A stretch of 64,000 nt of DNA from positions 40,798 to 104,797 of the forward strand of contig JANYGZ010000080.1 of the NCBI GenBank assembly GCA_025362235.1. Reading direction: 5' to 3'. The position numbers were made by a program, and so were the translations under genes. How positions within the stretch are numbered: the first letter of the stretch is position 1; the number at the start of each line of letters is the position of its first letter. The DNA comes from Ferruginibacter sp. (GTDB lineage Bacteria > Bacteroidota > Bacteroidia > Chitinophagales > Chitinophagaceae). The notes below the pieces were generated by a model. It was not told the DNA's origin, ran no database searches, and was given only the letters and a program-made list of their open reading frames with translations. Below are positions 49,182-58,815 of the stretch, one piece after another.

Positions 49182-49787
49182 ATGCATAAAATTGAAAAAA
49201 TGACAACATTGCCAATTGACCCACTAAATAAAATACTTTCAAAATCAGGCAAATTAAGTGAAGATTCTATCGTATCATTGTTAGAACTTTGGCATAAATC
49301 TAAAAAATTAAAAGCAAGAGAAATTCTTTTGAATTTTAATCAGCAAGATTCCTATTTGTATTTTGTTTCGAGTGGCTGTCTGAGGTTATTTGTAGTGGAC
49401 AATCAACACAACGAAGTAAATATTGGTTTCGGTTTTGAGAACACATTCATTACAAGTTTTCAATCCTTTATTCAAGAAAAACCATCTTTACTAAGCATTG
49501 AAGCTATATCAGAAAGTGTAATATTAGCTATACATAAACAAGATTTGAAACTTCTAATCAACGAAAACAAAGAAATTTCTGAATGGTATCAATCGCTGTT
49601 GGAAATTACACTTTCAGGGCATATCCAGCGGCAAACAGAATTGCTTACACTAAGCCCACAAGAAAAATATGAAGTATTCATTAAACGAAGCGGACATTTA
49701 ATTAATAGCATTCCATTGAAACATATTGCATCATATTTGATGATGTCACCCGAAACTCTTAGTAGAGTAAGGTCTAAACTTTCTTGA
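49182..49787 (+). CDS. Crp/Fnr family transcriptional regulator
   Basis: The 201-residue protein has a cyclic-nucleotide-binding-type barrel (ILLNFNQQDSYLYFVSSGCL), a dimer helix, and a C-terminal helix-turn-helix (IPLKHIASYLMMSPETLSRV). No Fnr-type cysteine cluster is visible, and the ligand is unknown. ATG 49200 is an alternative start. The redoxin gene begins 57 bases after its stop, so the regulator probably controls or accompanies that gene in a stress response. Confidence 0.87.
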   Translation: MHKIEKMTTLPIDPLNKILSKSGKLSEDSIVSLLELWHKSKKLKAREILLNFNQQDSYLYFVSSGCLRLFVVDNQHNEVNIGFGFENTFITSFQSFIQEKPSLLSIEAISESVILAIHKQDLKLLINENKEISEWYQSLLEITLSGHIQRQTELLTLSPQEKYEVFIKRSGHLINSIPLKHIASYLMMSPETLSRVRSKLS

Positions 49788-49843
49788 TTTCAATCAATAT
49801 TTTCTATTTTTTTTCAGCGTTGTTTTGCATAAAAACGAAGGAA

Positions 49844-50377
49844 ATGAAATTAAAAATAGGACAAAAAGTACCCAAATTTATCAAGGAAGACATTTGGGGT
49901 AATGAAATTAATTTAAGCGAATTGAATAGCCAAAAAGTGTTACTTACATTTTTTCGGTATGCAGAATGTGCCTTGTGTAACTTACGCATTTCAGAAGTAA
50001 TGCGTTATCAAACCCAAATGCAGGAACAAGGCATACATTTCATAGCGGTATTTGAATCGCCAGTTGACAGTTTACAAAAAAGTGTTGCAAACAGGCATCA
50101 ATTTAAGTTTACTATCATTGCTGACCCCGATAGAGAATTGTACAATTTATTTCAAGTAAAACCATCCTGGACAAATTTTTTCAGAACAATGAGTTTTAAA
50201 GCGATTAAAAAGGTAATTGACGCAAATAAATTGGGCTTTAAACCAGGGGGGAAAGTTGAAGGAGCATTCAACCGAATACCTGCTGACTTTTTAATAAGCA
50301 AATCGGAAATTATTGAAATAGCCCATTATGGCAATAGCGTAATAGACCATTTGCCATTAAACGAAATACTTAATTGA
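49844..50377 (+). CDS. Peroxiredoxin-like (AhpC/TSA family) protein
   Basis: From ATG 49844 the protein has 177 residues. LKIGQKVPKFIKEDIWGNEI is the AhpC/TSA start, and the redox region is LLTFFRYAECALCNLRIS with a CxxC pair where peroxiredoxins have their peroxidatic Cys. IIADPDRELYNLFQVKPSW follows. The longer frame from 49784 overlaps the regulator and adds a hydrophobic segment not seen in the family. It probably detoxifies peroxides or acts as a thiol oxidoreductase in the cytoplasm. Confidence 0.85.
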   Translation: MKLKIGQKVPKFIKEDIWGNEINLSELNSQKVLLTFFRYAECALCNLRISEVMRYQTQMQEQGIHFIAVFESPVDSLQKSVANRHQFKFTIIADPDRELYNLFQVKPSWTNFFRTMSFKAIKKVIDANKLGFKPGGKVEGAFNRIPADFLISKSEIIEIAHYGNSVIDHLPLNEILN

Positions 50378-50467
50378 GTTCGACTATTAATTTGACTTGA
50401 AAACATAATCGTAAAATGAGCACCAGAAAAAAAACCTACTGCCAAAGTGGTATTGCGCAAACGTATC

Positions 50468-51517
50468 TTATTTTAAACCAGCAAATTCATCAGCCAATTT
50501 ATTTACCTGTTTTAGATCAAGGGTATTCTTCGCATTGTCAATAATTATGCGGTAACGAAAGCTAACAGTTGCTCCTTTTTTAAGGGAAAGATCATAAGCG
50601 GATTTTCCATTGGTAAATATTTTTTCAGCAAGGGGATTTGCAGAAAACAGGCCATAACCACGGGCATGCCAAAAGGTTGGGTAATTGGGATTTAACGGAT
50701 GATCAATAATCACCAGGCTTATTGAATCATTTCCCATTTTGCCATATACTTTACACCATCGCCCTCTTGTACTCCATACGCTATCCCCCAACCTTCCTTC
50801 GCTGGAAATATAATTTCCGTTGGCTATGATATCTGTTCCACCTTTTACAATAGTTATATTGCCTTTATCATCTGTAAATTGCTGGTCTTTATCGGTGGGT
50901 ATTTGTAGTGCATGTGCCAGCCTGATAGCCATTAACCCATCTTTAGCATCCTTAAAAAGCAAATCGGTATCAGCCCTTAAAGTTGTCAGCCTGTCAATAA
51001 TTCTTTGATGGGCATTTCCACTAAATTCAAAGCGGGTAGTTTCTTCCAGTAATGTTTCATTAGTTTGATTTACCCAGTTGGCATGATAGGATACGGTGCC
51101 TTTTTTACCATTTGATATTTCAAGGATACTATCTGTTTTTATCCATCCATAGGAATGTTTTTTTTCTTTTGGGATGGCATAAGAATTATTCCAGAAATCG
51201 AGGCCATTTACATTTTCAAAAGTAAACCAAATGCCTATATGATGAGGATGATCGTTTGCTTCATTGGGCTGGGGTTTTAAGGGGAAACCCCTTGTTACAA
51301 TAGTTCCATTGGCTGCATGTACTGGAAACAACACCGGCTTTTCCAATGTGTCAGGATATAAAAAACTGGTGAATAATTTTTCCCCAATAAAAATATCTAC
51401 CTTTTTTTCATTAGGTGATTGTACAACTTTTACAAGTTCTGTTTTTTGGGCAAATGAAATGTAAAAACTGGCTATAGAAAAAAGAGTAGTTGTAACCGGT
51501 TTTAAAATATGGCGCAT
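50468..51517 (-). CDS. DUF6807/PmoA-like exported protein
   Basis: The 349-residue protein has a signal peptide (LFSIASFYISFAQ). The domain reads LFPVHAANGTIVTRGFPLKP, then NDHPHHIGIWFTFENVNGLD, ISLVIIDHPLNPNYPTFWHA and RGYGLFSANPLAEK. It belongs to the group often labelled PmoA family or DUF6807, common in Bacteroidota that use plant or marine glycans. The label refers to a domain name, not to methane oxidation. The function is unknown; a role in sugar handling is guessed from family context only. Confidence 0.82.
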   Translation of the reverse strand: MRHILKPVTTTLFSIASFYISFAQKTELVKVVQSPNEKKVDIFIGEKLFTSFLYPDTLEKPVLFPVHAANGTIVTRGFPLKPQPNEANDHPHHIGIWFTFENVNGLDFWNNSYAIPKEKKHSYGWIKTDSILEISNGKKGTVSYHANWVNQTNETLLEETTRFEFSGNAHQRIIDRLTTLRADTDLLFKDAKDGLMAIRLAHALQIPTDKDQQFTDDKGNITIVKGGTDIIANGNYISSEGRLGDSVWSTRGRWCKVYGKMGNDSISLVIIDHPLNPNYPTFWHARGYGLFSANPLAEKIFTNGKSAYDLSLKKGATVSFRYRIIIDNAKNTLDLKQVNKLADEFAGLK

Positions 51518-51562
51518 AATGATATATTGAATAGAAATAATTTTTATCGCTTCATCATTGTA

Positions 51563-52849
51563 TCAATGAGCAAAATCAATCTCAAAATTTCCTTTTATCC
51601 TTTCAATAGAAGGATTAAAATAGCCGAATTTAAGGTTGGGGAATTCTTCCCTTATCAATTCCATCAGTTGCTTTACACCCATGCATTCACCGGTTTCTGT
51701 AACACCAATTTTACCGAGGTACCAGTCAGGATCAATATTAAAATTGCGCCATTGTATCATGCATAAATCGGTTTCTTTTATCAGTTTGCGCAGGGCTTCA
51801 TATTCCTCAATGCTATCCGTCATGCCGGGAAAAACAAAATAGTTGATGCTCGTCCAGCCGCCGTAACTACGCATTACTTTAAGGCTCTCTAATAAATCTG
51901 CAAATATATAATTATTGGGTCTGTAGTAAGGCGTATAAATTGATTCCCTGGCACTATTGGTACTTACACGCATACTGTTTAAACCTGCTTCGCACAAGGC
52001 TTTTACCGCATCGGGCTTACTGCCATTGGTGTTGATATTGATGCTTCCTTTTTGGGTATGTTTGCGTATTTCAGTGATGCTGTCCCTGATGGTTTCCCAC
52101 ATTAGTAAAGGTTCACCCTCACAACCCTGCCCAAAACTTATTATGGGAAACGGCGCTGTTTCTAAATGCGGCACTGTAAACTCAACAATCTCTTCCGGGG
52201 TAGGCCTAAACGTTAGCCTGTCCTGTGTGCTTACAATTGTTTCTTCTACAGGTTGAAAACTAATACAGCCAATACAGTTAGCGTTGCAGGCAGGAGATGC
52301 AGGTACCGGGCACTCCCACCGGCCCATTGCCAGGTTTCTTGCAGCCGGACAATTGTACGTCATGCAGCAGTTTTCCATTAAATGTTTAACCAGGCGATTG
52401 TGAGGGTATGTTTTTATGAGATAGTCTGTTCCGTTTACAATTTGTTCTTCGTCATACCCTTCAGTTTCCTGGCGTATATCATTTTCTATGCGAACTGCAG
52501 GTACATAAAATTTATTGTCAAACCACCCTGTCGCTGTGTAACAAAATAATGGAAGTGTGGGGGCATCCGGTTGGGTTTCGTAAGCTGCCATATACAGGCC
52601 CGTATGCGCTGGAGGTATAAATGCTGCTACTGCCCATCCCTTTTCGCATAAACGCATCTCGCCTGTTACAACATCAATACCAATTCCTTTGCGTCCAGGC
52701 AATTCATATAAATTGCCGCCATGAGGTAATTCAATCCAGTCTTCCGATTCTATCGGCAATGCATCCCAGCCACTACGGCCGGTTACATATAAAGAAGTGT
52801 CTTCAAATATATTTCCAGATCCATCCGAGTATAAAATGTAAGGAGTCAT
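51563..52849 (-). CDS. Radical SAM domain protein
   Basis: The 428-residue protein has the CxxxCxxC cluster in ACNANCIGCISFQP, near residues 187-195, preceded by extra cysteines in ENCCMTYNCPAARN. FGQGCEGEPLLMWETIRDSI and NINTNGSKPDAVKAL are typical of the SAM barrel. An unusual N-terminal domain of about 150 residues precedes it. It reduces SAM to a radical; the substrate is unknown. Because the island has a GG-type peptide precursor, a link was considered, but the gene is 12 kb away and is probably a conserved Chitinophagaceae gene. Confidence 0.85.
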   Translation of the reverse strand: MTPYILYSDGSGNIFEDTSLYVTGRSGWDALPIESEDWIELPHGGNLYELPGRKGIGIDVVTGEMRLCEKGWAVAAFIPPAHTGLYMAAYETQPDAPTLPLFCYTATGWFDNKFYVPAVRIENDIRQETEGYDEEQIVNGTDYLIKTYPHNRLVKHLMENCCMTYNCPAARNLAMGRWECPVPASPACNANCIGCISFQPVEETIVSTQDRLTFRPTPEEIVEFTVPHLETAPFPIISFGQGCEGEPLLMWETIRDSITEIRKHTQKGSININTNGSKPDAVKALCEAGLNSMRVSTNSARESIYTPYYRPNNYIFADLLESLKVMRSYGGWTSINYFVFPGMTDSIEEYEALRKLIKETDLCMIQWRNFNIDPDWYLGKIGVTETGECMGVKQLMELIREEFPNLKFGYFNPSIERIKGNFEIDFAH

Positions 52850-53026
52850 AATTAATTGATAAATGATAATTAGTTAATGGATAATTTTTCAGTGCAATAG
52901 CATTCAATATATCCAGTTCTACTTATGCTGTCAGTTGCAAAATTCGTCAATTTGTTGCAGTTCTTCAATTTTTAAATTTACGGGGATTGAGTGTTCCGAT
53001 TGAATTATATCTAGTCTTTCGCGTAA

Positions 53027-53554
53027 TTAAACATTGATAAATCCGCTGCAAAAAGTATTGAATTTATTTTCATTTACTAAAGTATCATTTTCATCAATGT
53101 TGAGCTGTAATAATTTATTATTTTTAAAATCAAGTGTAAGCAGGTTGTCCTTTAAAATTATATTATTGAATTCAATCCAGGAATGTATTGGTTTGCCAAA
53201 CAGTTTTATAATATTTACTCCTTCTGTACTTATATTTATTATTGGTTTTACATGTAATTTTTTGGCCATTAAACTATATACTACCAATACTGCAGCAAAA
53301 GCCAGGGAACCTGTGGCTATAAATAATATAACTGCGGCTATACACAACAGTAAGGAAACATTTAAACGGAATTGACCAAATAGTTTATTAACCCAAACCG
53401 CCATAATAAACAGAACAATGGATGCAGTTATATTGATATAATAGTTATGATTGCTGTGATACAGCAATGATAGTATACCACATAATGCCAGCAATGATCT
53501 TGCTATTAATACATTTATGTCAGGACTATTATCTTTTATTTTAAATGTGTACAT
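53027..53554 (-). CDS. Hypothetical membrane protein
   Basis: The 175-residue protein has four hydrophobic segments in the first 95 residues (for example ITASIVLFIMAVWVNKLFG and LLLCIAAVILFIATGSLAFA). A soluble tail of about 75 residues has a short beta-rich pattern (IHSWIEFNNIILKDNLLTLD). This layout of membrane helices followed by a PH-like strand domain is frequent in small Bacteroidota envelope proteins. I do not recognise the family. It stands alone. Confidence 0.7.
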   Translation of the reverse strand: MYTFKIKDNSPDINVLIARSLLALCGILSLLYHSNHNYYINITASIVLFIMAVWVNKLFGQFRLNVSLLLCIAAVILFIATGSLAFAAVLVVYSLMAKKLHVKPIINISTEGVNIIKLFGKPIHSWIEFNNIILKDNLLTLDFKNNKLLQLNIDENDTLVNENKFNTFCSGFINV

Positions 53555-53674
53555 TTTTATTGCGGCGTGTACGCTGTCATTCCTGTTTGATAAAATTAAA
53601 CAGGTTTATCTATGGGAACAAAAATGCAGTATGGTTATAGAAAATAATAATAAAAGATAGCCCGCTAAAATAGT

Positions 53675-54721
53675 TTAAACAGGGTTTGAGGAAACCAGCA
53701 TACTGCACAATTTAAAAAGGCACCTGGCTCCAACATTTTCATCCCATTCATCATGGCTCACGCCTACTTCATTTAAATCGAAGCCAATAATTTTACGGCC
53801 ACTCTGCAATACCAGTTTAAAAAGATAAAATAATTGTTCTGTTTCAAAGCCACCTTGTACAGGTGTACCTGTGTGTGGGCATAATTTAGGATCCAGCCCA
53901 TCAATATCAAAACTTATATAAACAGCTTGTGGTAAATGTTCAACCATTTCCTTTGCTATTATTTGCCAGGTTTGCCCCTCAAATTGACGCTCTTTTATTT
54001 CCTTATCAAAATAAGTAACTACCCGGTAATTTGAATTAGCTATATAATCCCATTCCTCTTCACAATAATCCCTTATACCCACCTGCACCAGCTTTGTCAA
54101 TTGGGGTATTTCTTCCAGGGCATTGTACATTATGGAAGCGTGAGAATAATTGAAATTTTCATATGCTTTTCTAAGATCACAATGGGCATCAATTTGCAAA
54201 ATACCAAAATCGCTATGCTTTTCTGCTATCGCTCTAAAAAAACCAAGTGGGGTACTATGGTCTCCACCCAGTAAACCAACCAGCTTACCGCTATCAAGCA
54301 GGTCTTTTGTTTGTTCATATACCCACTCATTCAGGAAAAGGCTGCCTGCATTCACTTCCTTAAGGGCTTTGCACATAAATTTATTATCTGAAATCTCCTC
54401 CCCTTCTGAAATAAAATTGATGTATAATTCAGCTTCTTTGCGGAGATAATCGCTTTTCATCAATATTTTCTTATCGCAATGACGCATAAAAAAACCCTGC
54501 TTCCAGGCATCTTTAAATTCCGGATCAAAAAGATCTACCTGAAGGCTGGCCTTAAATACATGCTCTGGGGCCCTTGCTGTGCCTGCATTGTAGCTTACAG
54601 TAACTTCCCATGGAATAGGCAATATAACCAGGCGGGCATCTTCTTCCGAAAAAGGTAAACCAAAAATATTATTGTTAGGGTTGCCAACCGAATTGGGGTC
54701 AAATTGAGAGAGGTCTGTCAT
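53675..54721 (-). CDS. Ureohydrolase (agmatinase/arginase/formimidoylglutamase family)
   Basis: The 348-residue protein has the Mn-binding motifs of the family: LLGGDHSTPLGFFRA, ILQIDAHCDLRKAY, and ISFDIDGLDPKLCPHTGTPV. The metal-binding Asp and His residues are all present. Enzymes of this group hydrolyse the guanidinium or formimino group of agmatine, arginine or formimidoylglutamate. In Bacteroidota it is often annotated as agmatinase; formimidoylglutamase would connect it with hutU, but the window gives no direct support for either. Confidence 0.88.
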   Translation of the reverse strand: MTDLSQFDPNSVGNPNNNIFGLPFSEEDARLVILPIPWEVTVSYNAGTARAPEHVFKASLQVDLFDPEFKDAWKQGFFMRHCDKKILMKSDYLRKEAELYINFISEGEEISDNKFMCKALKEVNAGSLFLNEWVYEQTKDLLDSGKLVGLLGGDHSTPLGFFRAIAEKHSDFGILQIDAHCDLRKAYENFNYSHASIMYNALEEIPQLTKLVQVGIRDYCEEEWDYIANSNYRVVTYFDKEIKERQFEGQTWQIIAKEMVEHLPQAVYISFDIDGLDPKLCPHTGTPVQGGFETEQLFYLFKLVLQSGRKIIGFDLNEVGVSHDEWDENVGARCLFKLCSMLVSSNPV

Positions 54722-54884
54722 TACAAATATTAATTAAAACTATACCCTTACTGCACAATATCAAAAAAGACTGCAAAGATAAGCACATACAAAATAATAA
54801 TTAAACTGATTTTGTTAATAAACTATACACAGTTTAAACGCAGCAACATCTCATTTTATTATAAAAAATACACCTTGTTAGTAT

Positions 54885-54892
54885 TACCTTTG
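54885..54892 (+). promoter_or_regulatory. -7 box of ccmE
   Basis: TACCTTTG fits TAnnTTTG and lies 19 bases before the ccmE ATG. No good -33 element was found. Confidence 0.5.
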
Positions 54893-54911
54893 CGGCGTAA
54901 AATTTTCGGTT

Positions 54912-55322
54912 ATGAAGAGATCACATATTGTTATTTTAGTAGCCATCGCTATTGCCATAGGAGCTTTAATTATGCTTTCGGTCGATTTTTCTACTTACGA
55001 CACTATTTCATCTGCCAGAAAAAAGCAGGGGAAATTTGTTCACCTTATTGCCAGGCTGGATAAAACCATTCCCATGGATTACGATCCCGCTACCAACCCC
55101 AATTATCTTTCTTTTGTTGCAACAGACAGTTTAGGTGCTTCAACAAAAGTGGTATACCATAATACAAAACCTGCCGAACTGGAACAAAGCGAAAGGATTG
55201 TTTTAAAAGGAAAAATGCAGGGTGATGTTTTTGAATGCAGCGATATCTTATTAAAATGCCCCAGTAAATATAAAGACGATAAAAAGGTATTGGAGAAAAC
55301 TGTTGGGGAGAGCAAGTTGTGA
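54912..55322 (+). CDS. ccmE: Cytochrome c maturation protein CcmE
   Basis: The 136-residue protein has one N-terminal anchor helix (IVILVAIAIAIGALIMLSV) and the CcmE OB fold (KFVHLIARLDKTIPMDYDPA, then LEQSERIVLKGKMQGDVFEC). Canonical CcmE binds heme by a His near the C-terminus. Here the end reads LKCPSKYKDD, with Cys and Tyr spaced as C-x-x-x-Y, the variant known from some archaea and deltaproteobacteria. It carries heme from CcmC to CcmF in the periplasm. CcmF is encoded about 140 bases downstream. Confidence 0.92.
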   Translation: MKRSHIVILVAIAIAIGALIMLSVDFSTYDTISSARKKQGKFVHLIARLDKTIPMDYDPATNPNYLSFVATDSLGASTKVVYHNTKPAELEQSERIVLKGKMQGDVFECSDILLKCPSKYKDDKKVLEKTVGESKL

Positions 55323-55360
55323 GTGGTGAATGGTGAGATTTAAGATTTTAAAAAGTGGCC

Positions 55361-55403
55361 GGTGGGGCGCAGCCACGGCGGTCTGCCGAGGTTGCGCCCC
55401 ACC
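55361..55403. repeat. GC-rich inverted repeat between ccmE and ccmF
   Basis: Arms GGTGGGGCGCAGCC (55361-55374) and GGTTGCGCCCCACC (55390-55403) pair in 13 of 14 positions. The segment is much richer in GC than its surroundings. It looks like a REP element inserted in the intergenic space. Confidence 0.7.
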
Positions 55404-55465
55404 AACCTCGAAATGGGAAAAAATATTTCCCTTCTTTTAGTGATTATTTATATAAACAAAGTACG

Positions 55466-57982
55466 ATGCAATTTGAAGGAGAACACCTGTGGATAGGAAC
55501 TTTAGGACATAGTTTTATATTGATTGCTTTTACGGCCTCGCTTCTATCCACGATTGCCTATTTTATTGCTTCACAAAAACAGGATGCAGCCGAAAAATAT
55601 TCCTGGATAAAATATGCAAGAGTTTGTTTTTTTGTAGAGGTTGCTGCTGTATTATCTGTTTTTGGATGCATCTTTTACATCTGCTCCCATCATTATTTAG
55701 AATACCTGTACGCTTACAAACACACTTCAAAAGAACTGGAATTTAAATACCTGCTCGCCTGCATTTGGGAAGACCAGAGTGGCAGCTTTTTATTATGGAC
55801 CATTTGGCACTGTGTGTTAGGTATTGTTCTTATTAAAAAAGCAAAGGAATGGGAAGCCCCTGTAATGACGGTGGTAAGCTTTGCACAGGTATTTTTAGCA
55901 ATGATGATAATGGGTGTTTATATTTTTGGTATTAAAATAGGCAACAGCCCCTTTGTATTAACAAGAAATGAAATCAACGGGCCCATTTTTGGAAGAACAG
56001 ATTATTTAAGTTTAATAAAAGATGGCGTTGGTTTAAATGTTTTGTTGCGTAACTACTGGATGGTAATTCATCCTCCGGTATTATTTTTAGGCTTTGCTTC
56101 TACCATTATTCCCTTTGCATTTGCTTATGCCGGTATTCAAACCAAAAGGTTTGGCGACTGGGTAAAACCTGCCATACCGTATGCTCTATTTAGTGCGGCG
56201 GTATTGGGTGTTGGTATTATGATGGGTGGCAAATGGGCTTATGAGTCTTTATCCTTTGGTGGTTACTGGGCATGGGATCCGGTTGAAAATGCCTCATTGG
56301 TTCCCTGGTTAATTTTAGTTGCAGGCCTACATACTATGGTGGTTTATAAAGCTACGGGTCACTCACTGAGGGCAAGTTATTTATTTGCTATACTTACTTT
56401 TGTTTTTATACTTTATTCTACTTTTTTAACCCGTACAGGTATTTTAGGCGATACATCCGTGCATGCTTTTACGGAAGCTGGTAAAGCAATGAATGTTTTG
56501 ATATTATTATTTTTAGTCATATTTGGTATTACCTCGCTCGTACTATTTTTTATCAATATCAAAAAAATTCCGGCAGTACATAAAGAAGAAACTACCAGCT
56601 CAAGGGAATTCTGGATGTTTATTGCTTCGTTGGTTTTCTTTTTATCGGCCCTTTTTATTAGTGCCAAAACATCTATACCGGTTATTAATTCTGTATTTGG
56701 CTCCAAACTGGCACCGCCGGAAGATGTTGAATTTTCTTATAATAAAGTAATGGTGCTGGTTGCGGTAATTATCGGGCTGTTAAGTGCCATTACACAATAT
56801 TTAAAATACAAAGACACTCCTATTAAAAACACCGTTAAAAAATTAGCGGTACCAACTTTAATAGCCTTGGTAACTACAAGTTTACTCGCCATTTTTTATC
56901 CCATTACCTACCATAAACAAGGGCCTGGTTTTTTAGGTGCATTATATTTTGCCTTGTTTGCTTCTATTTATTCTGTAGCTGCAAACGCCGGTTATATATG
57001 GAGCGGATTAAATGGCAAATTAAAAGCTGCCGGCGGTTCTATTGCGCATCTTGGTTTTACATTAATGATTGCAGGAATGCTGATATCTGCCGGTAATAGA
57101 GAAGTAATCAGTACAGAAAAATTTAAGGATTTTGATATCCCGATGGGGATCGATCCGCTAACAAAACAACAGGATAATGCTTCTGAAAATATGAACCTCA
57201 TTCGCCAGGTTTCAAAAAAAATGGGCCCTTACGATGTGACTTATTTATACGATAGCGCCGGGCTTGAAACGGGTAAAAGATATTATCATTTATTATTTCA
57301 AAGAAAAGATGCCAATACCAAACAGGTAAAAGAATCTTTTGTACTTAACCCTGATGTGTACCTCATGAAAAATAATAACATGAGCAGTAACCCGGATACA
57401 AAAAACTATTTATCACACGATGTATTTACTTATATATCTTATGCACTAAACCCGGATAGAGATAAGGATACGGGGCAATATAAAATAAGCGAAGTTGCCG
57501 AGGGCGACACTATTTTTTATTCAAATGGATTTATGGTGTTAAATAATGTCACTAAAAATCCGGAAACAAATAAATTTAAAATTGCTTTAACCGGCCCGGC
57601 TGTTGTAGCGAATATTACCATTACAGCTAAAGACAGTACTAAATATAATGCTGCCCCCATGATAATGATAGACAGCATGGGCATTAATCAGATAGATGAT
57701 ACTATATATGCACAAAATTTATACATAAAATTTGCTGGCATCACTACCGATCAAAAAAAGCTAAAAATAGCAGTAAAGGAATCAGATAAAATGATAGATT
57801 TTGTAACTATCAAAGCTTATATTTTTCCTTATATCAATTTAGTTTGGATAGGGCTTGTTGTAATGGCAATTGGCCTTATCATGAGCATGATCCGAAGGGC
57901 AAACCTATCTTCAAAAACTGGCGCCATAGTTCTGATACTTGTCGCAGTAGGGTTATTTTATATGTTTTTATTGGCTAATTAG
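55466..57982 (+). CDS. ccmF: Cytochrome c biogenesis heme lyase CcmF-like
   Basis: The start is put at ATG 55466 (838 residues); the longer frame from 55355 reads through the GC-rich repeat and gives no family sequence. The protein has about 14 transmembrane helices. The heme-handling WWD motif is GGYWAWDPVENASLVPWL. Histidines that may bind heme are in NYWMVIHPPVLFLGF and LVAGLHTMVVY. A large periplasmic domain follows (about 570-790) and a final helix. It attaches heme to apocytochrome c with CcmE as donor. Confidence 0.93.
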   Translation: MQFEGEHLWIGTLGHSFILIAFTASLLSTIAYFIASQKQDAAEKYSWIKYARVCFFVEVAAVLSVFGCIFYICSHHYLEYLYAYKHTSKELEFKYLLACIWEDQSGSFLLWTIWHCVLGIVLIKKAKEWEAPVMTVVSFAQVFLAMMIMGVYIFGIKIGNSPFVLTRNEINGPIFGRTDYLSLIKDGVGLNVLLRNYWMVIHPPVLFLGFASTIIPFAFAYAGIQTKRFGDWVKPAIPYALFSAAVLGVGIMMGGKWAYESLSFGGYWAWDPVENASLVPWLILVAGLHTMVVYKATGHSLRASYLFAILTFVFILYSTFLTRTGILGDTSVHAFTEAGKAMNVLILLFLVIFGITSLVLFFINIKKIPAVHKEETTSSREFWMFIASLVFFLSALFISAKTSIPVINSVFGSKLAPPEDVEFSYNKVMVLVAVIIGLLSAITQYLKYKDTPIKNTVKKLAVPTLIALVTTSLLAIFYPITYHKQGPGFLGALYFALFASIYSVAANAGYIWSGLNGKLKAAGGSIAHLGFTLMIAGMLISAGNREVISTEKFKDFDIPMGIDPLTKQQDNASENMNLIRQVSKKMGPYDVTYLYDSAGLETGKRYYHLLFQRKDANTKQVKESFVLNPDVYLMKNNNMSSNPDTKNYLSHDVFTYISYALNPDRDKDTGQYKISEVAEGDTIFYSNGFMVLNNVTKNPETNKFKIALTGPAVVANITITAKDSTKYNAAPMIMIDSMGINQIDDTIYAQNLYIKFAGITTDQKKLKIAVKESDKMIDFVTIKAYIFPYINLVWIGLVVMAIGLIMSMIRRANLSSKTGAIVLILVAVGLFYMFLLAN

Positions 57983-58126
57983 GCAATGCAATTGTTAAGG
58001 AACAATTAATTTATTTTAATACCAACAGGTTTTTTAAGCTTGTTGCACATCTCTTTTTTAGCTCCTCCTTATCTTCGGCCACAATTAATTGTACATCCAG
58101 CGTTATATTGTAAATTTACTTTACGA

Positions 58127-58750
58127 ATGAGACTCAAGGTTATATATAAAATAGTAGCACTGCTTTTTATTACAGCTTTTTTCTCAGCAAAAAATGAGCA
58201 TGCATTTGCACAGCAAGTTACAAACGACACTATAGTGTCTGTCGCTGTTATTTATGAGGGAGATACCATTGAAGCAAAAACTTTGCAAGATCTATTGATA
58301 CGCTCCTGGTATAATGAAGCCCAAATGAGTGCAAAGGCAAAATGGACAAGATTGCGAAATGCTGTGTATGTTACTTACCCTTATGCAAGGCGTGCCGGCC
58401 AGGTTATAAATGCTTTAAATGCACAACTTGCCAATATAGCCGACAAGGATGCCAGAGCGAAAATAATTAAGTCGCAGGAGAAGCAATTAAAAAAGCAATT
58501 TACTGAACCGCTTACAAATTTATCTGTTTACCAGGGAAAGGTTTTAATGAAATTAATCAATCGGGAAACGGGTAACAATTGTTACGAATTGATAAAAGAA
58601 TATAAGGGTGGTTTTACAGCAGGTTTTTATCAAACATTGGCTTTCTTTGTTGGCAGTAGTTTAAAACAGCCTTACGATAAAAATGGTAATGATAAAGAGA
58701 TTGAAAAAATTGTGCAGGATGTTGAGAGGATGTATGGATTAAGGAGTTAA
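58127..58750 (+). CDS. DUF4294 family exported protein
   Basis: From ATG 58127 the protein has 207 residues and a signal peptide (ends NEHAFAQQ). The DUF4294 motif is VIYEGDTIEAKTLQDLLIRS, then WTRLRNAVYVTYPYARRAGQ and EPLTNLSVYQGKVLMKLINR. ATG 58040 would add 29 residues before the signal peptide and is unlikely. The family is specific to Bacteroidota and often follows cytochrome or folate genes; its function is unknown. Confidence 0.85.
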   Translation: MRLKVIYKIVALLFITAFFSAKNEHAFAQQVTNDTIVSVAVIYEGDTIEAKTLQDLLIRSWYNEAQMSAKAKWTRLRNAVYVTYPYARRAGQVINALNAQLANIADKDARAKIIKSQEKQLKKQFTEPLTNLSVYQGKVLMKLINRETGNNCYELIKEYKGGFTAGFYQTLAFFVGSSLKQPYDKNGNDKEIEKIVQDVERMYGLRS

Positions 58751-58815
58751 TTATGTTTTAGAGATTATGAATTTTTAGTTTTTGTTTTTTACTTTTAATT
58801 TCCCCTTTACTAAAT

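Noticed and set aside
51563..52849. Radical SAM protein as a maturase of the cysteine-rich peptide
   Set aside because: It is more than 10 kb away behind unrelated genes, and its N-terminal domain gives no leader-binding pattern; proximity does not support the link.
55355..55465. N-terminal extension of ccmF
   Set aside because: The residues come from the GC-rich repeat and do not match CcmF; ATG 55466 gives the normal start.
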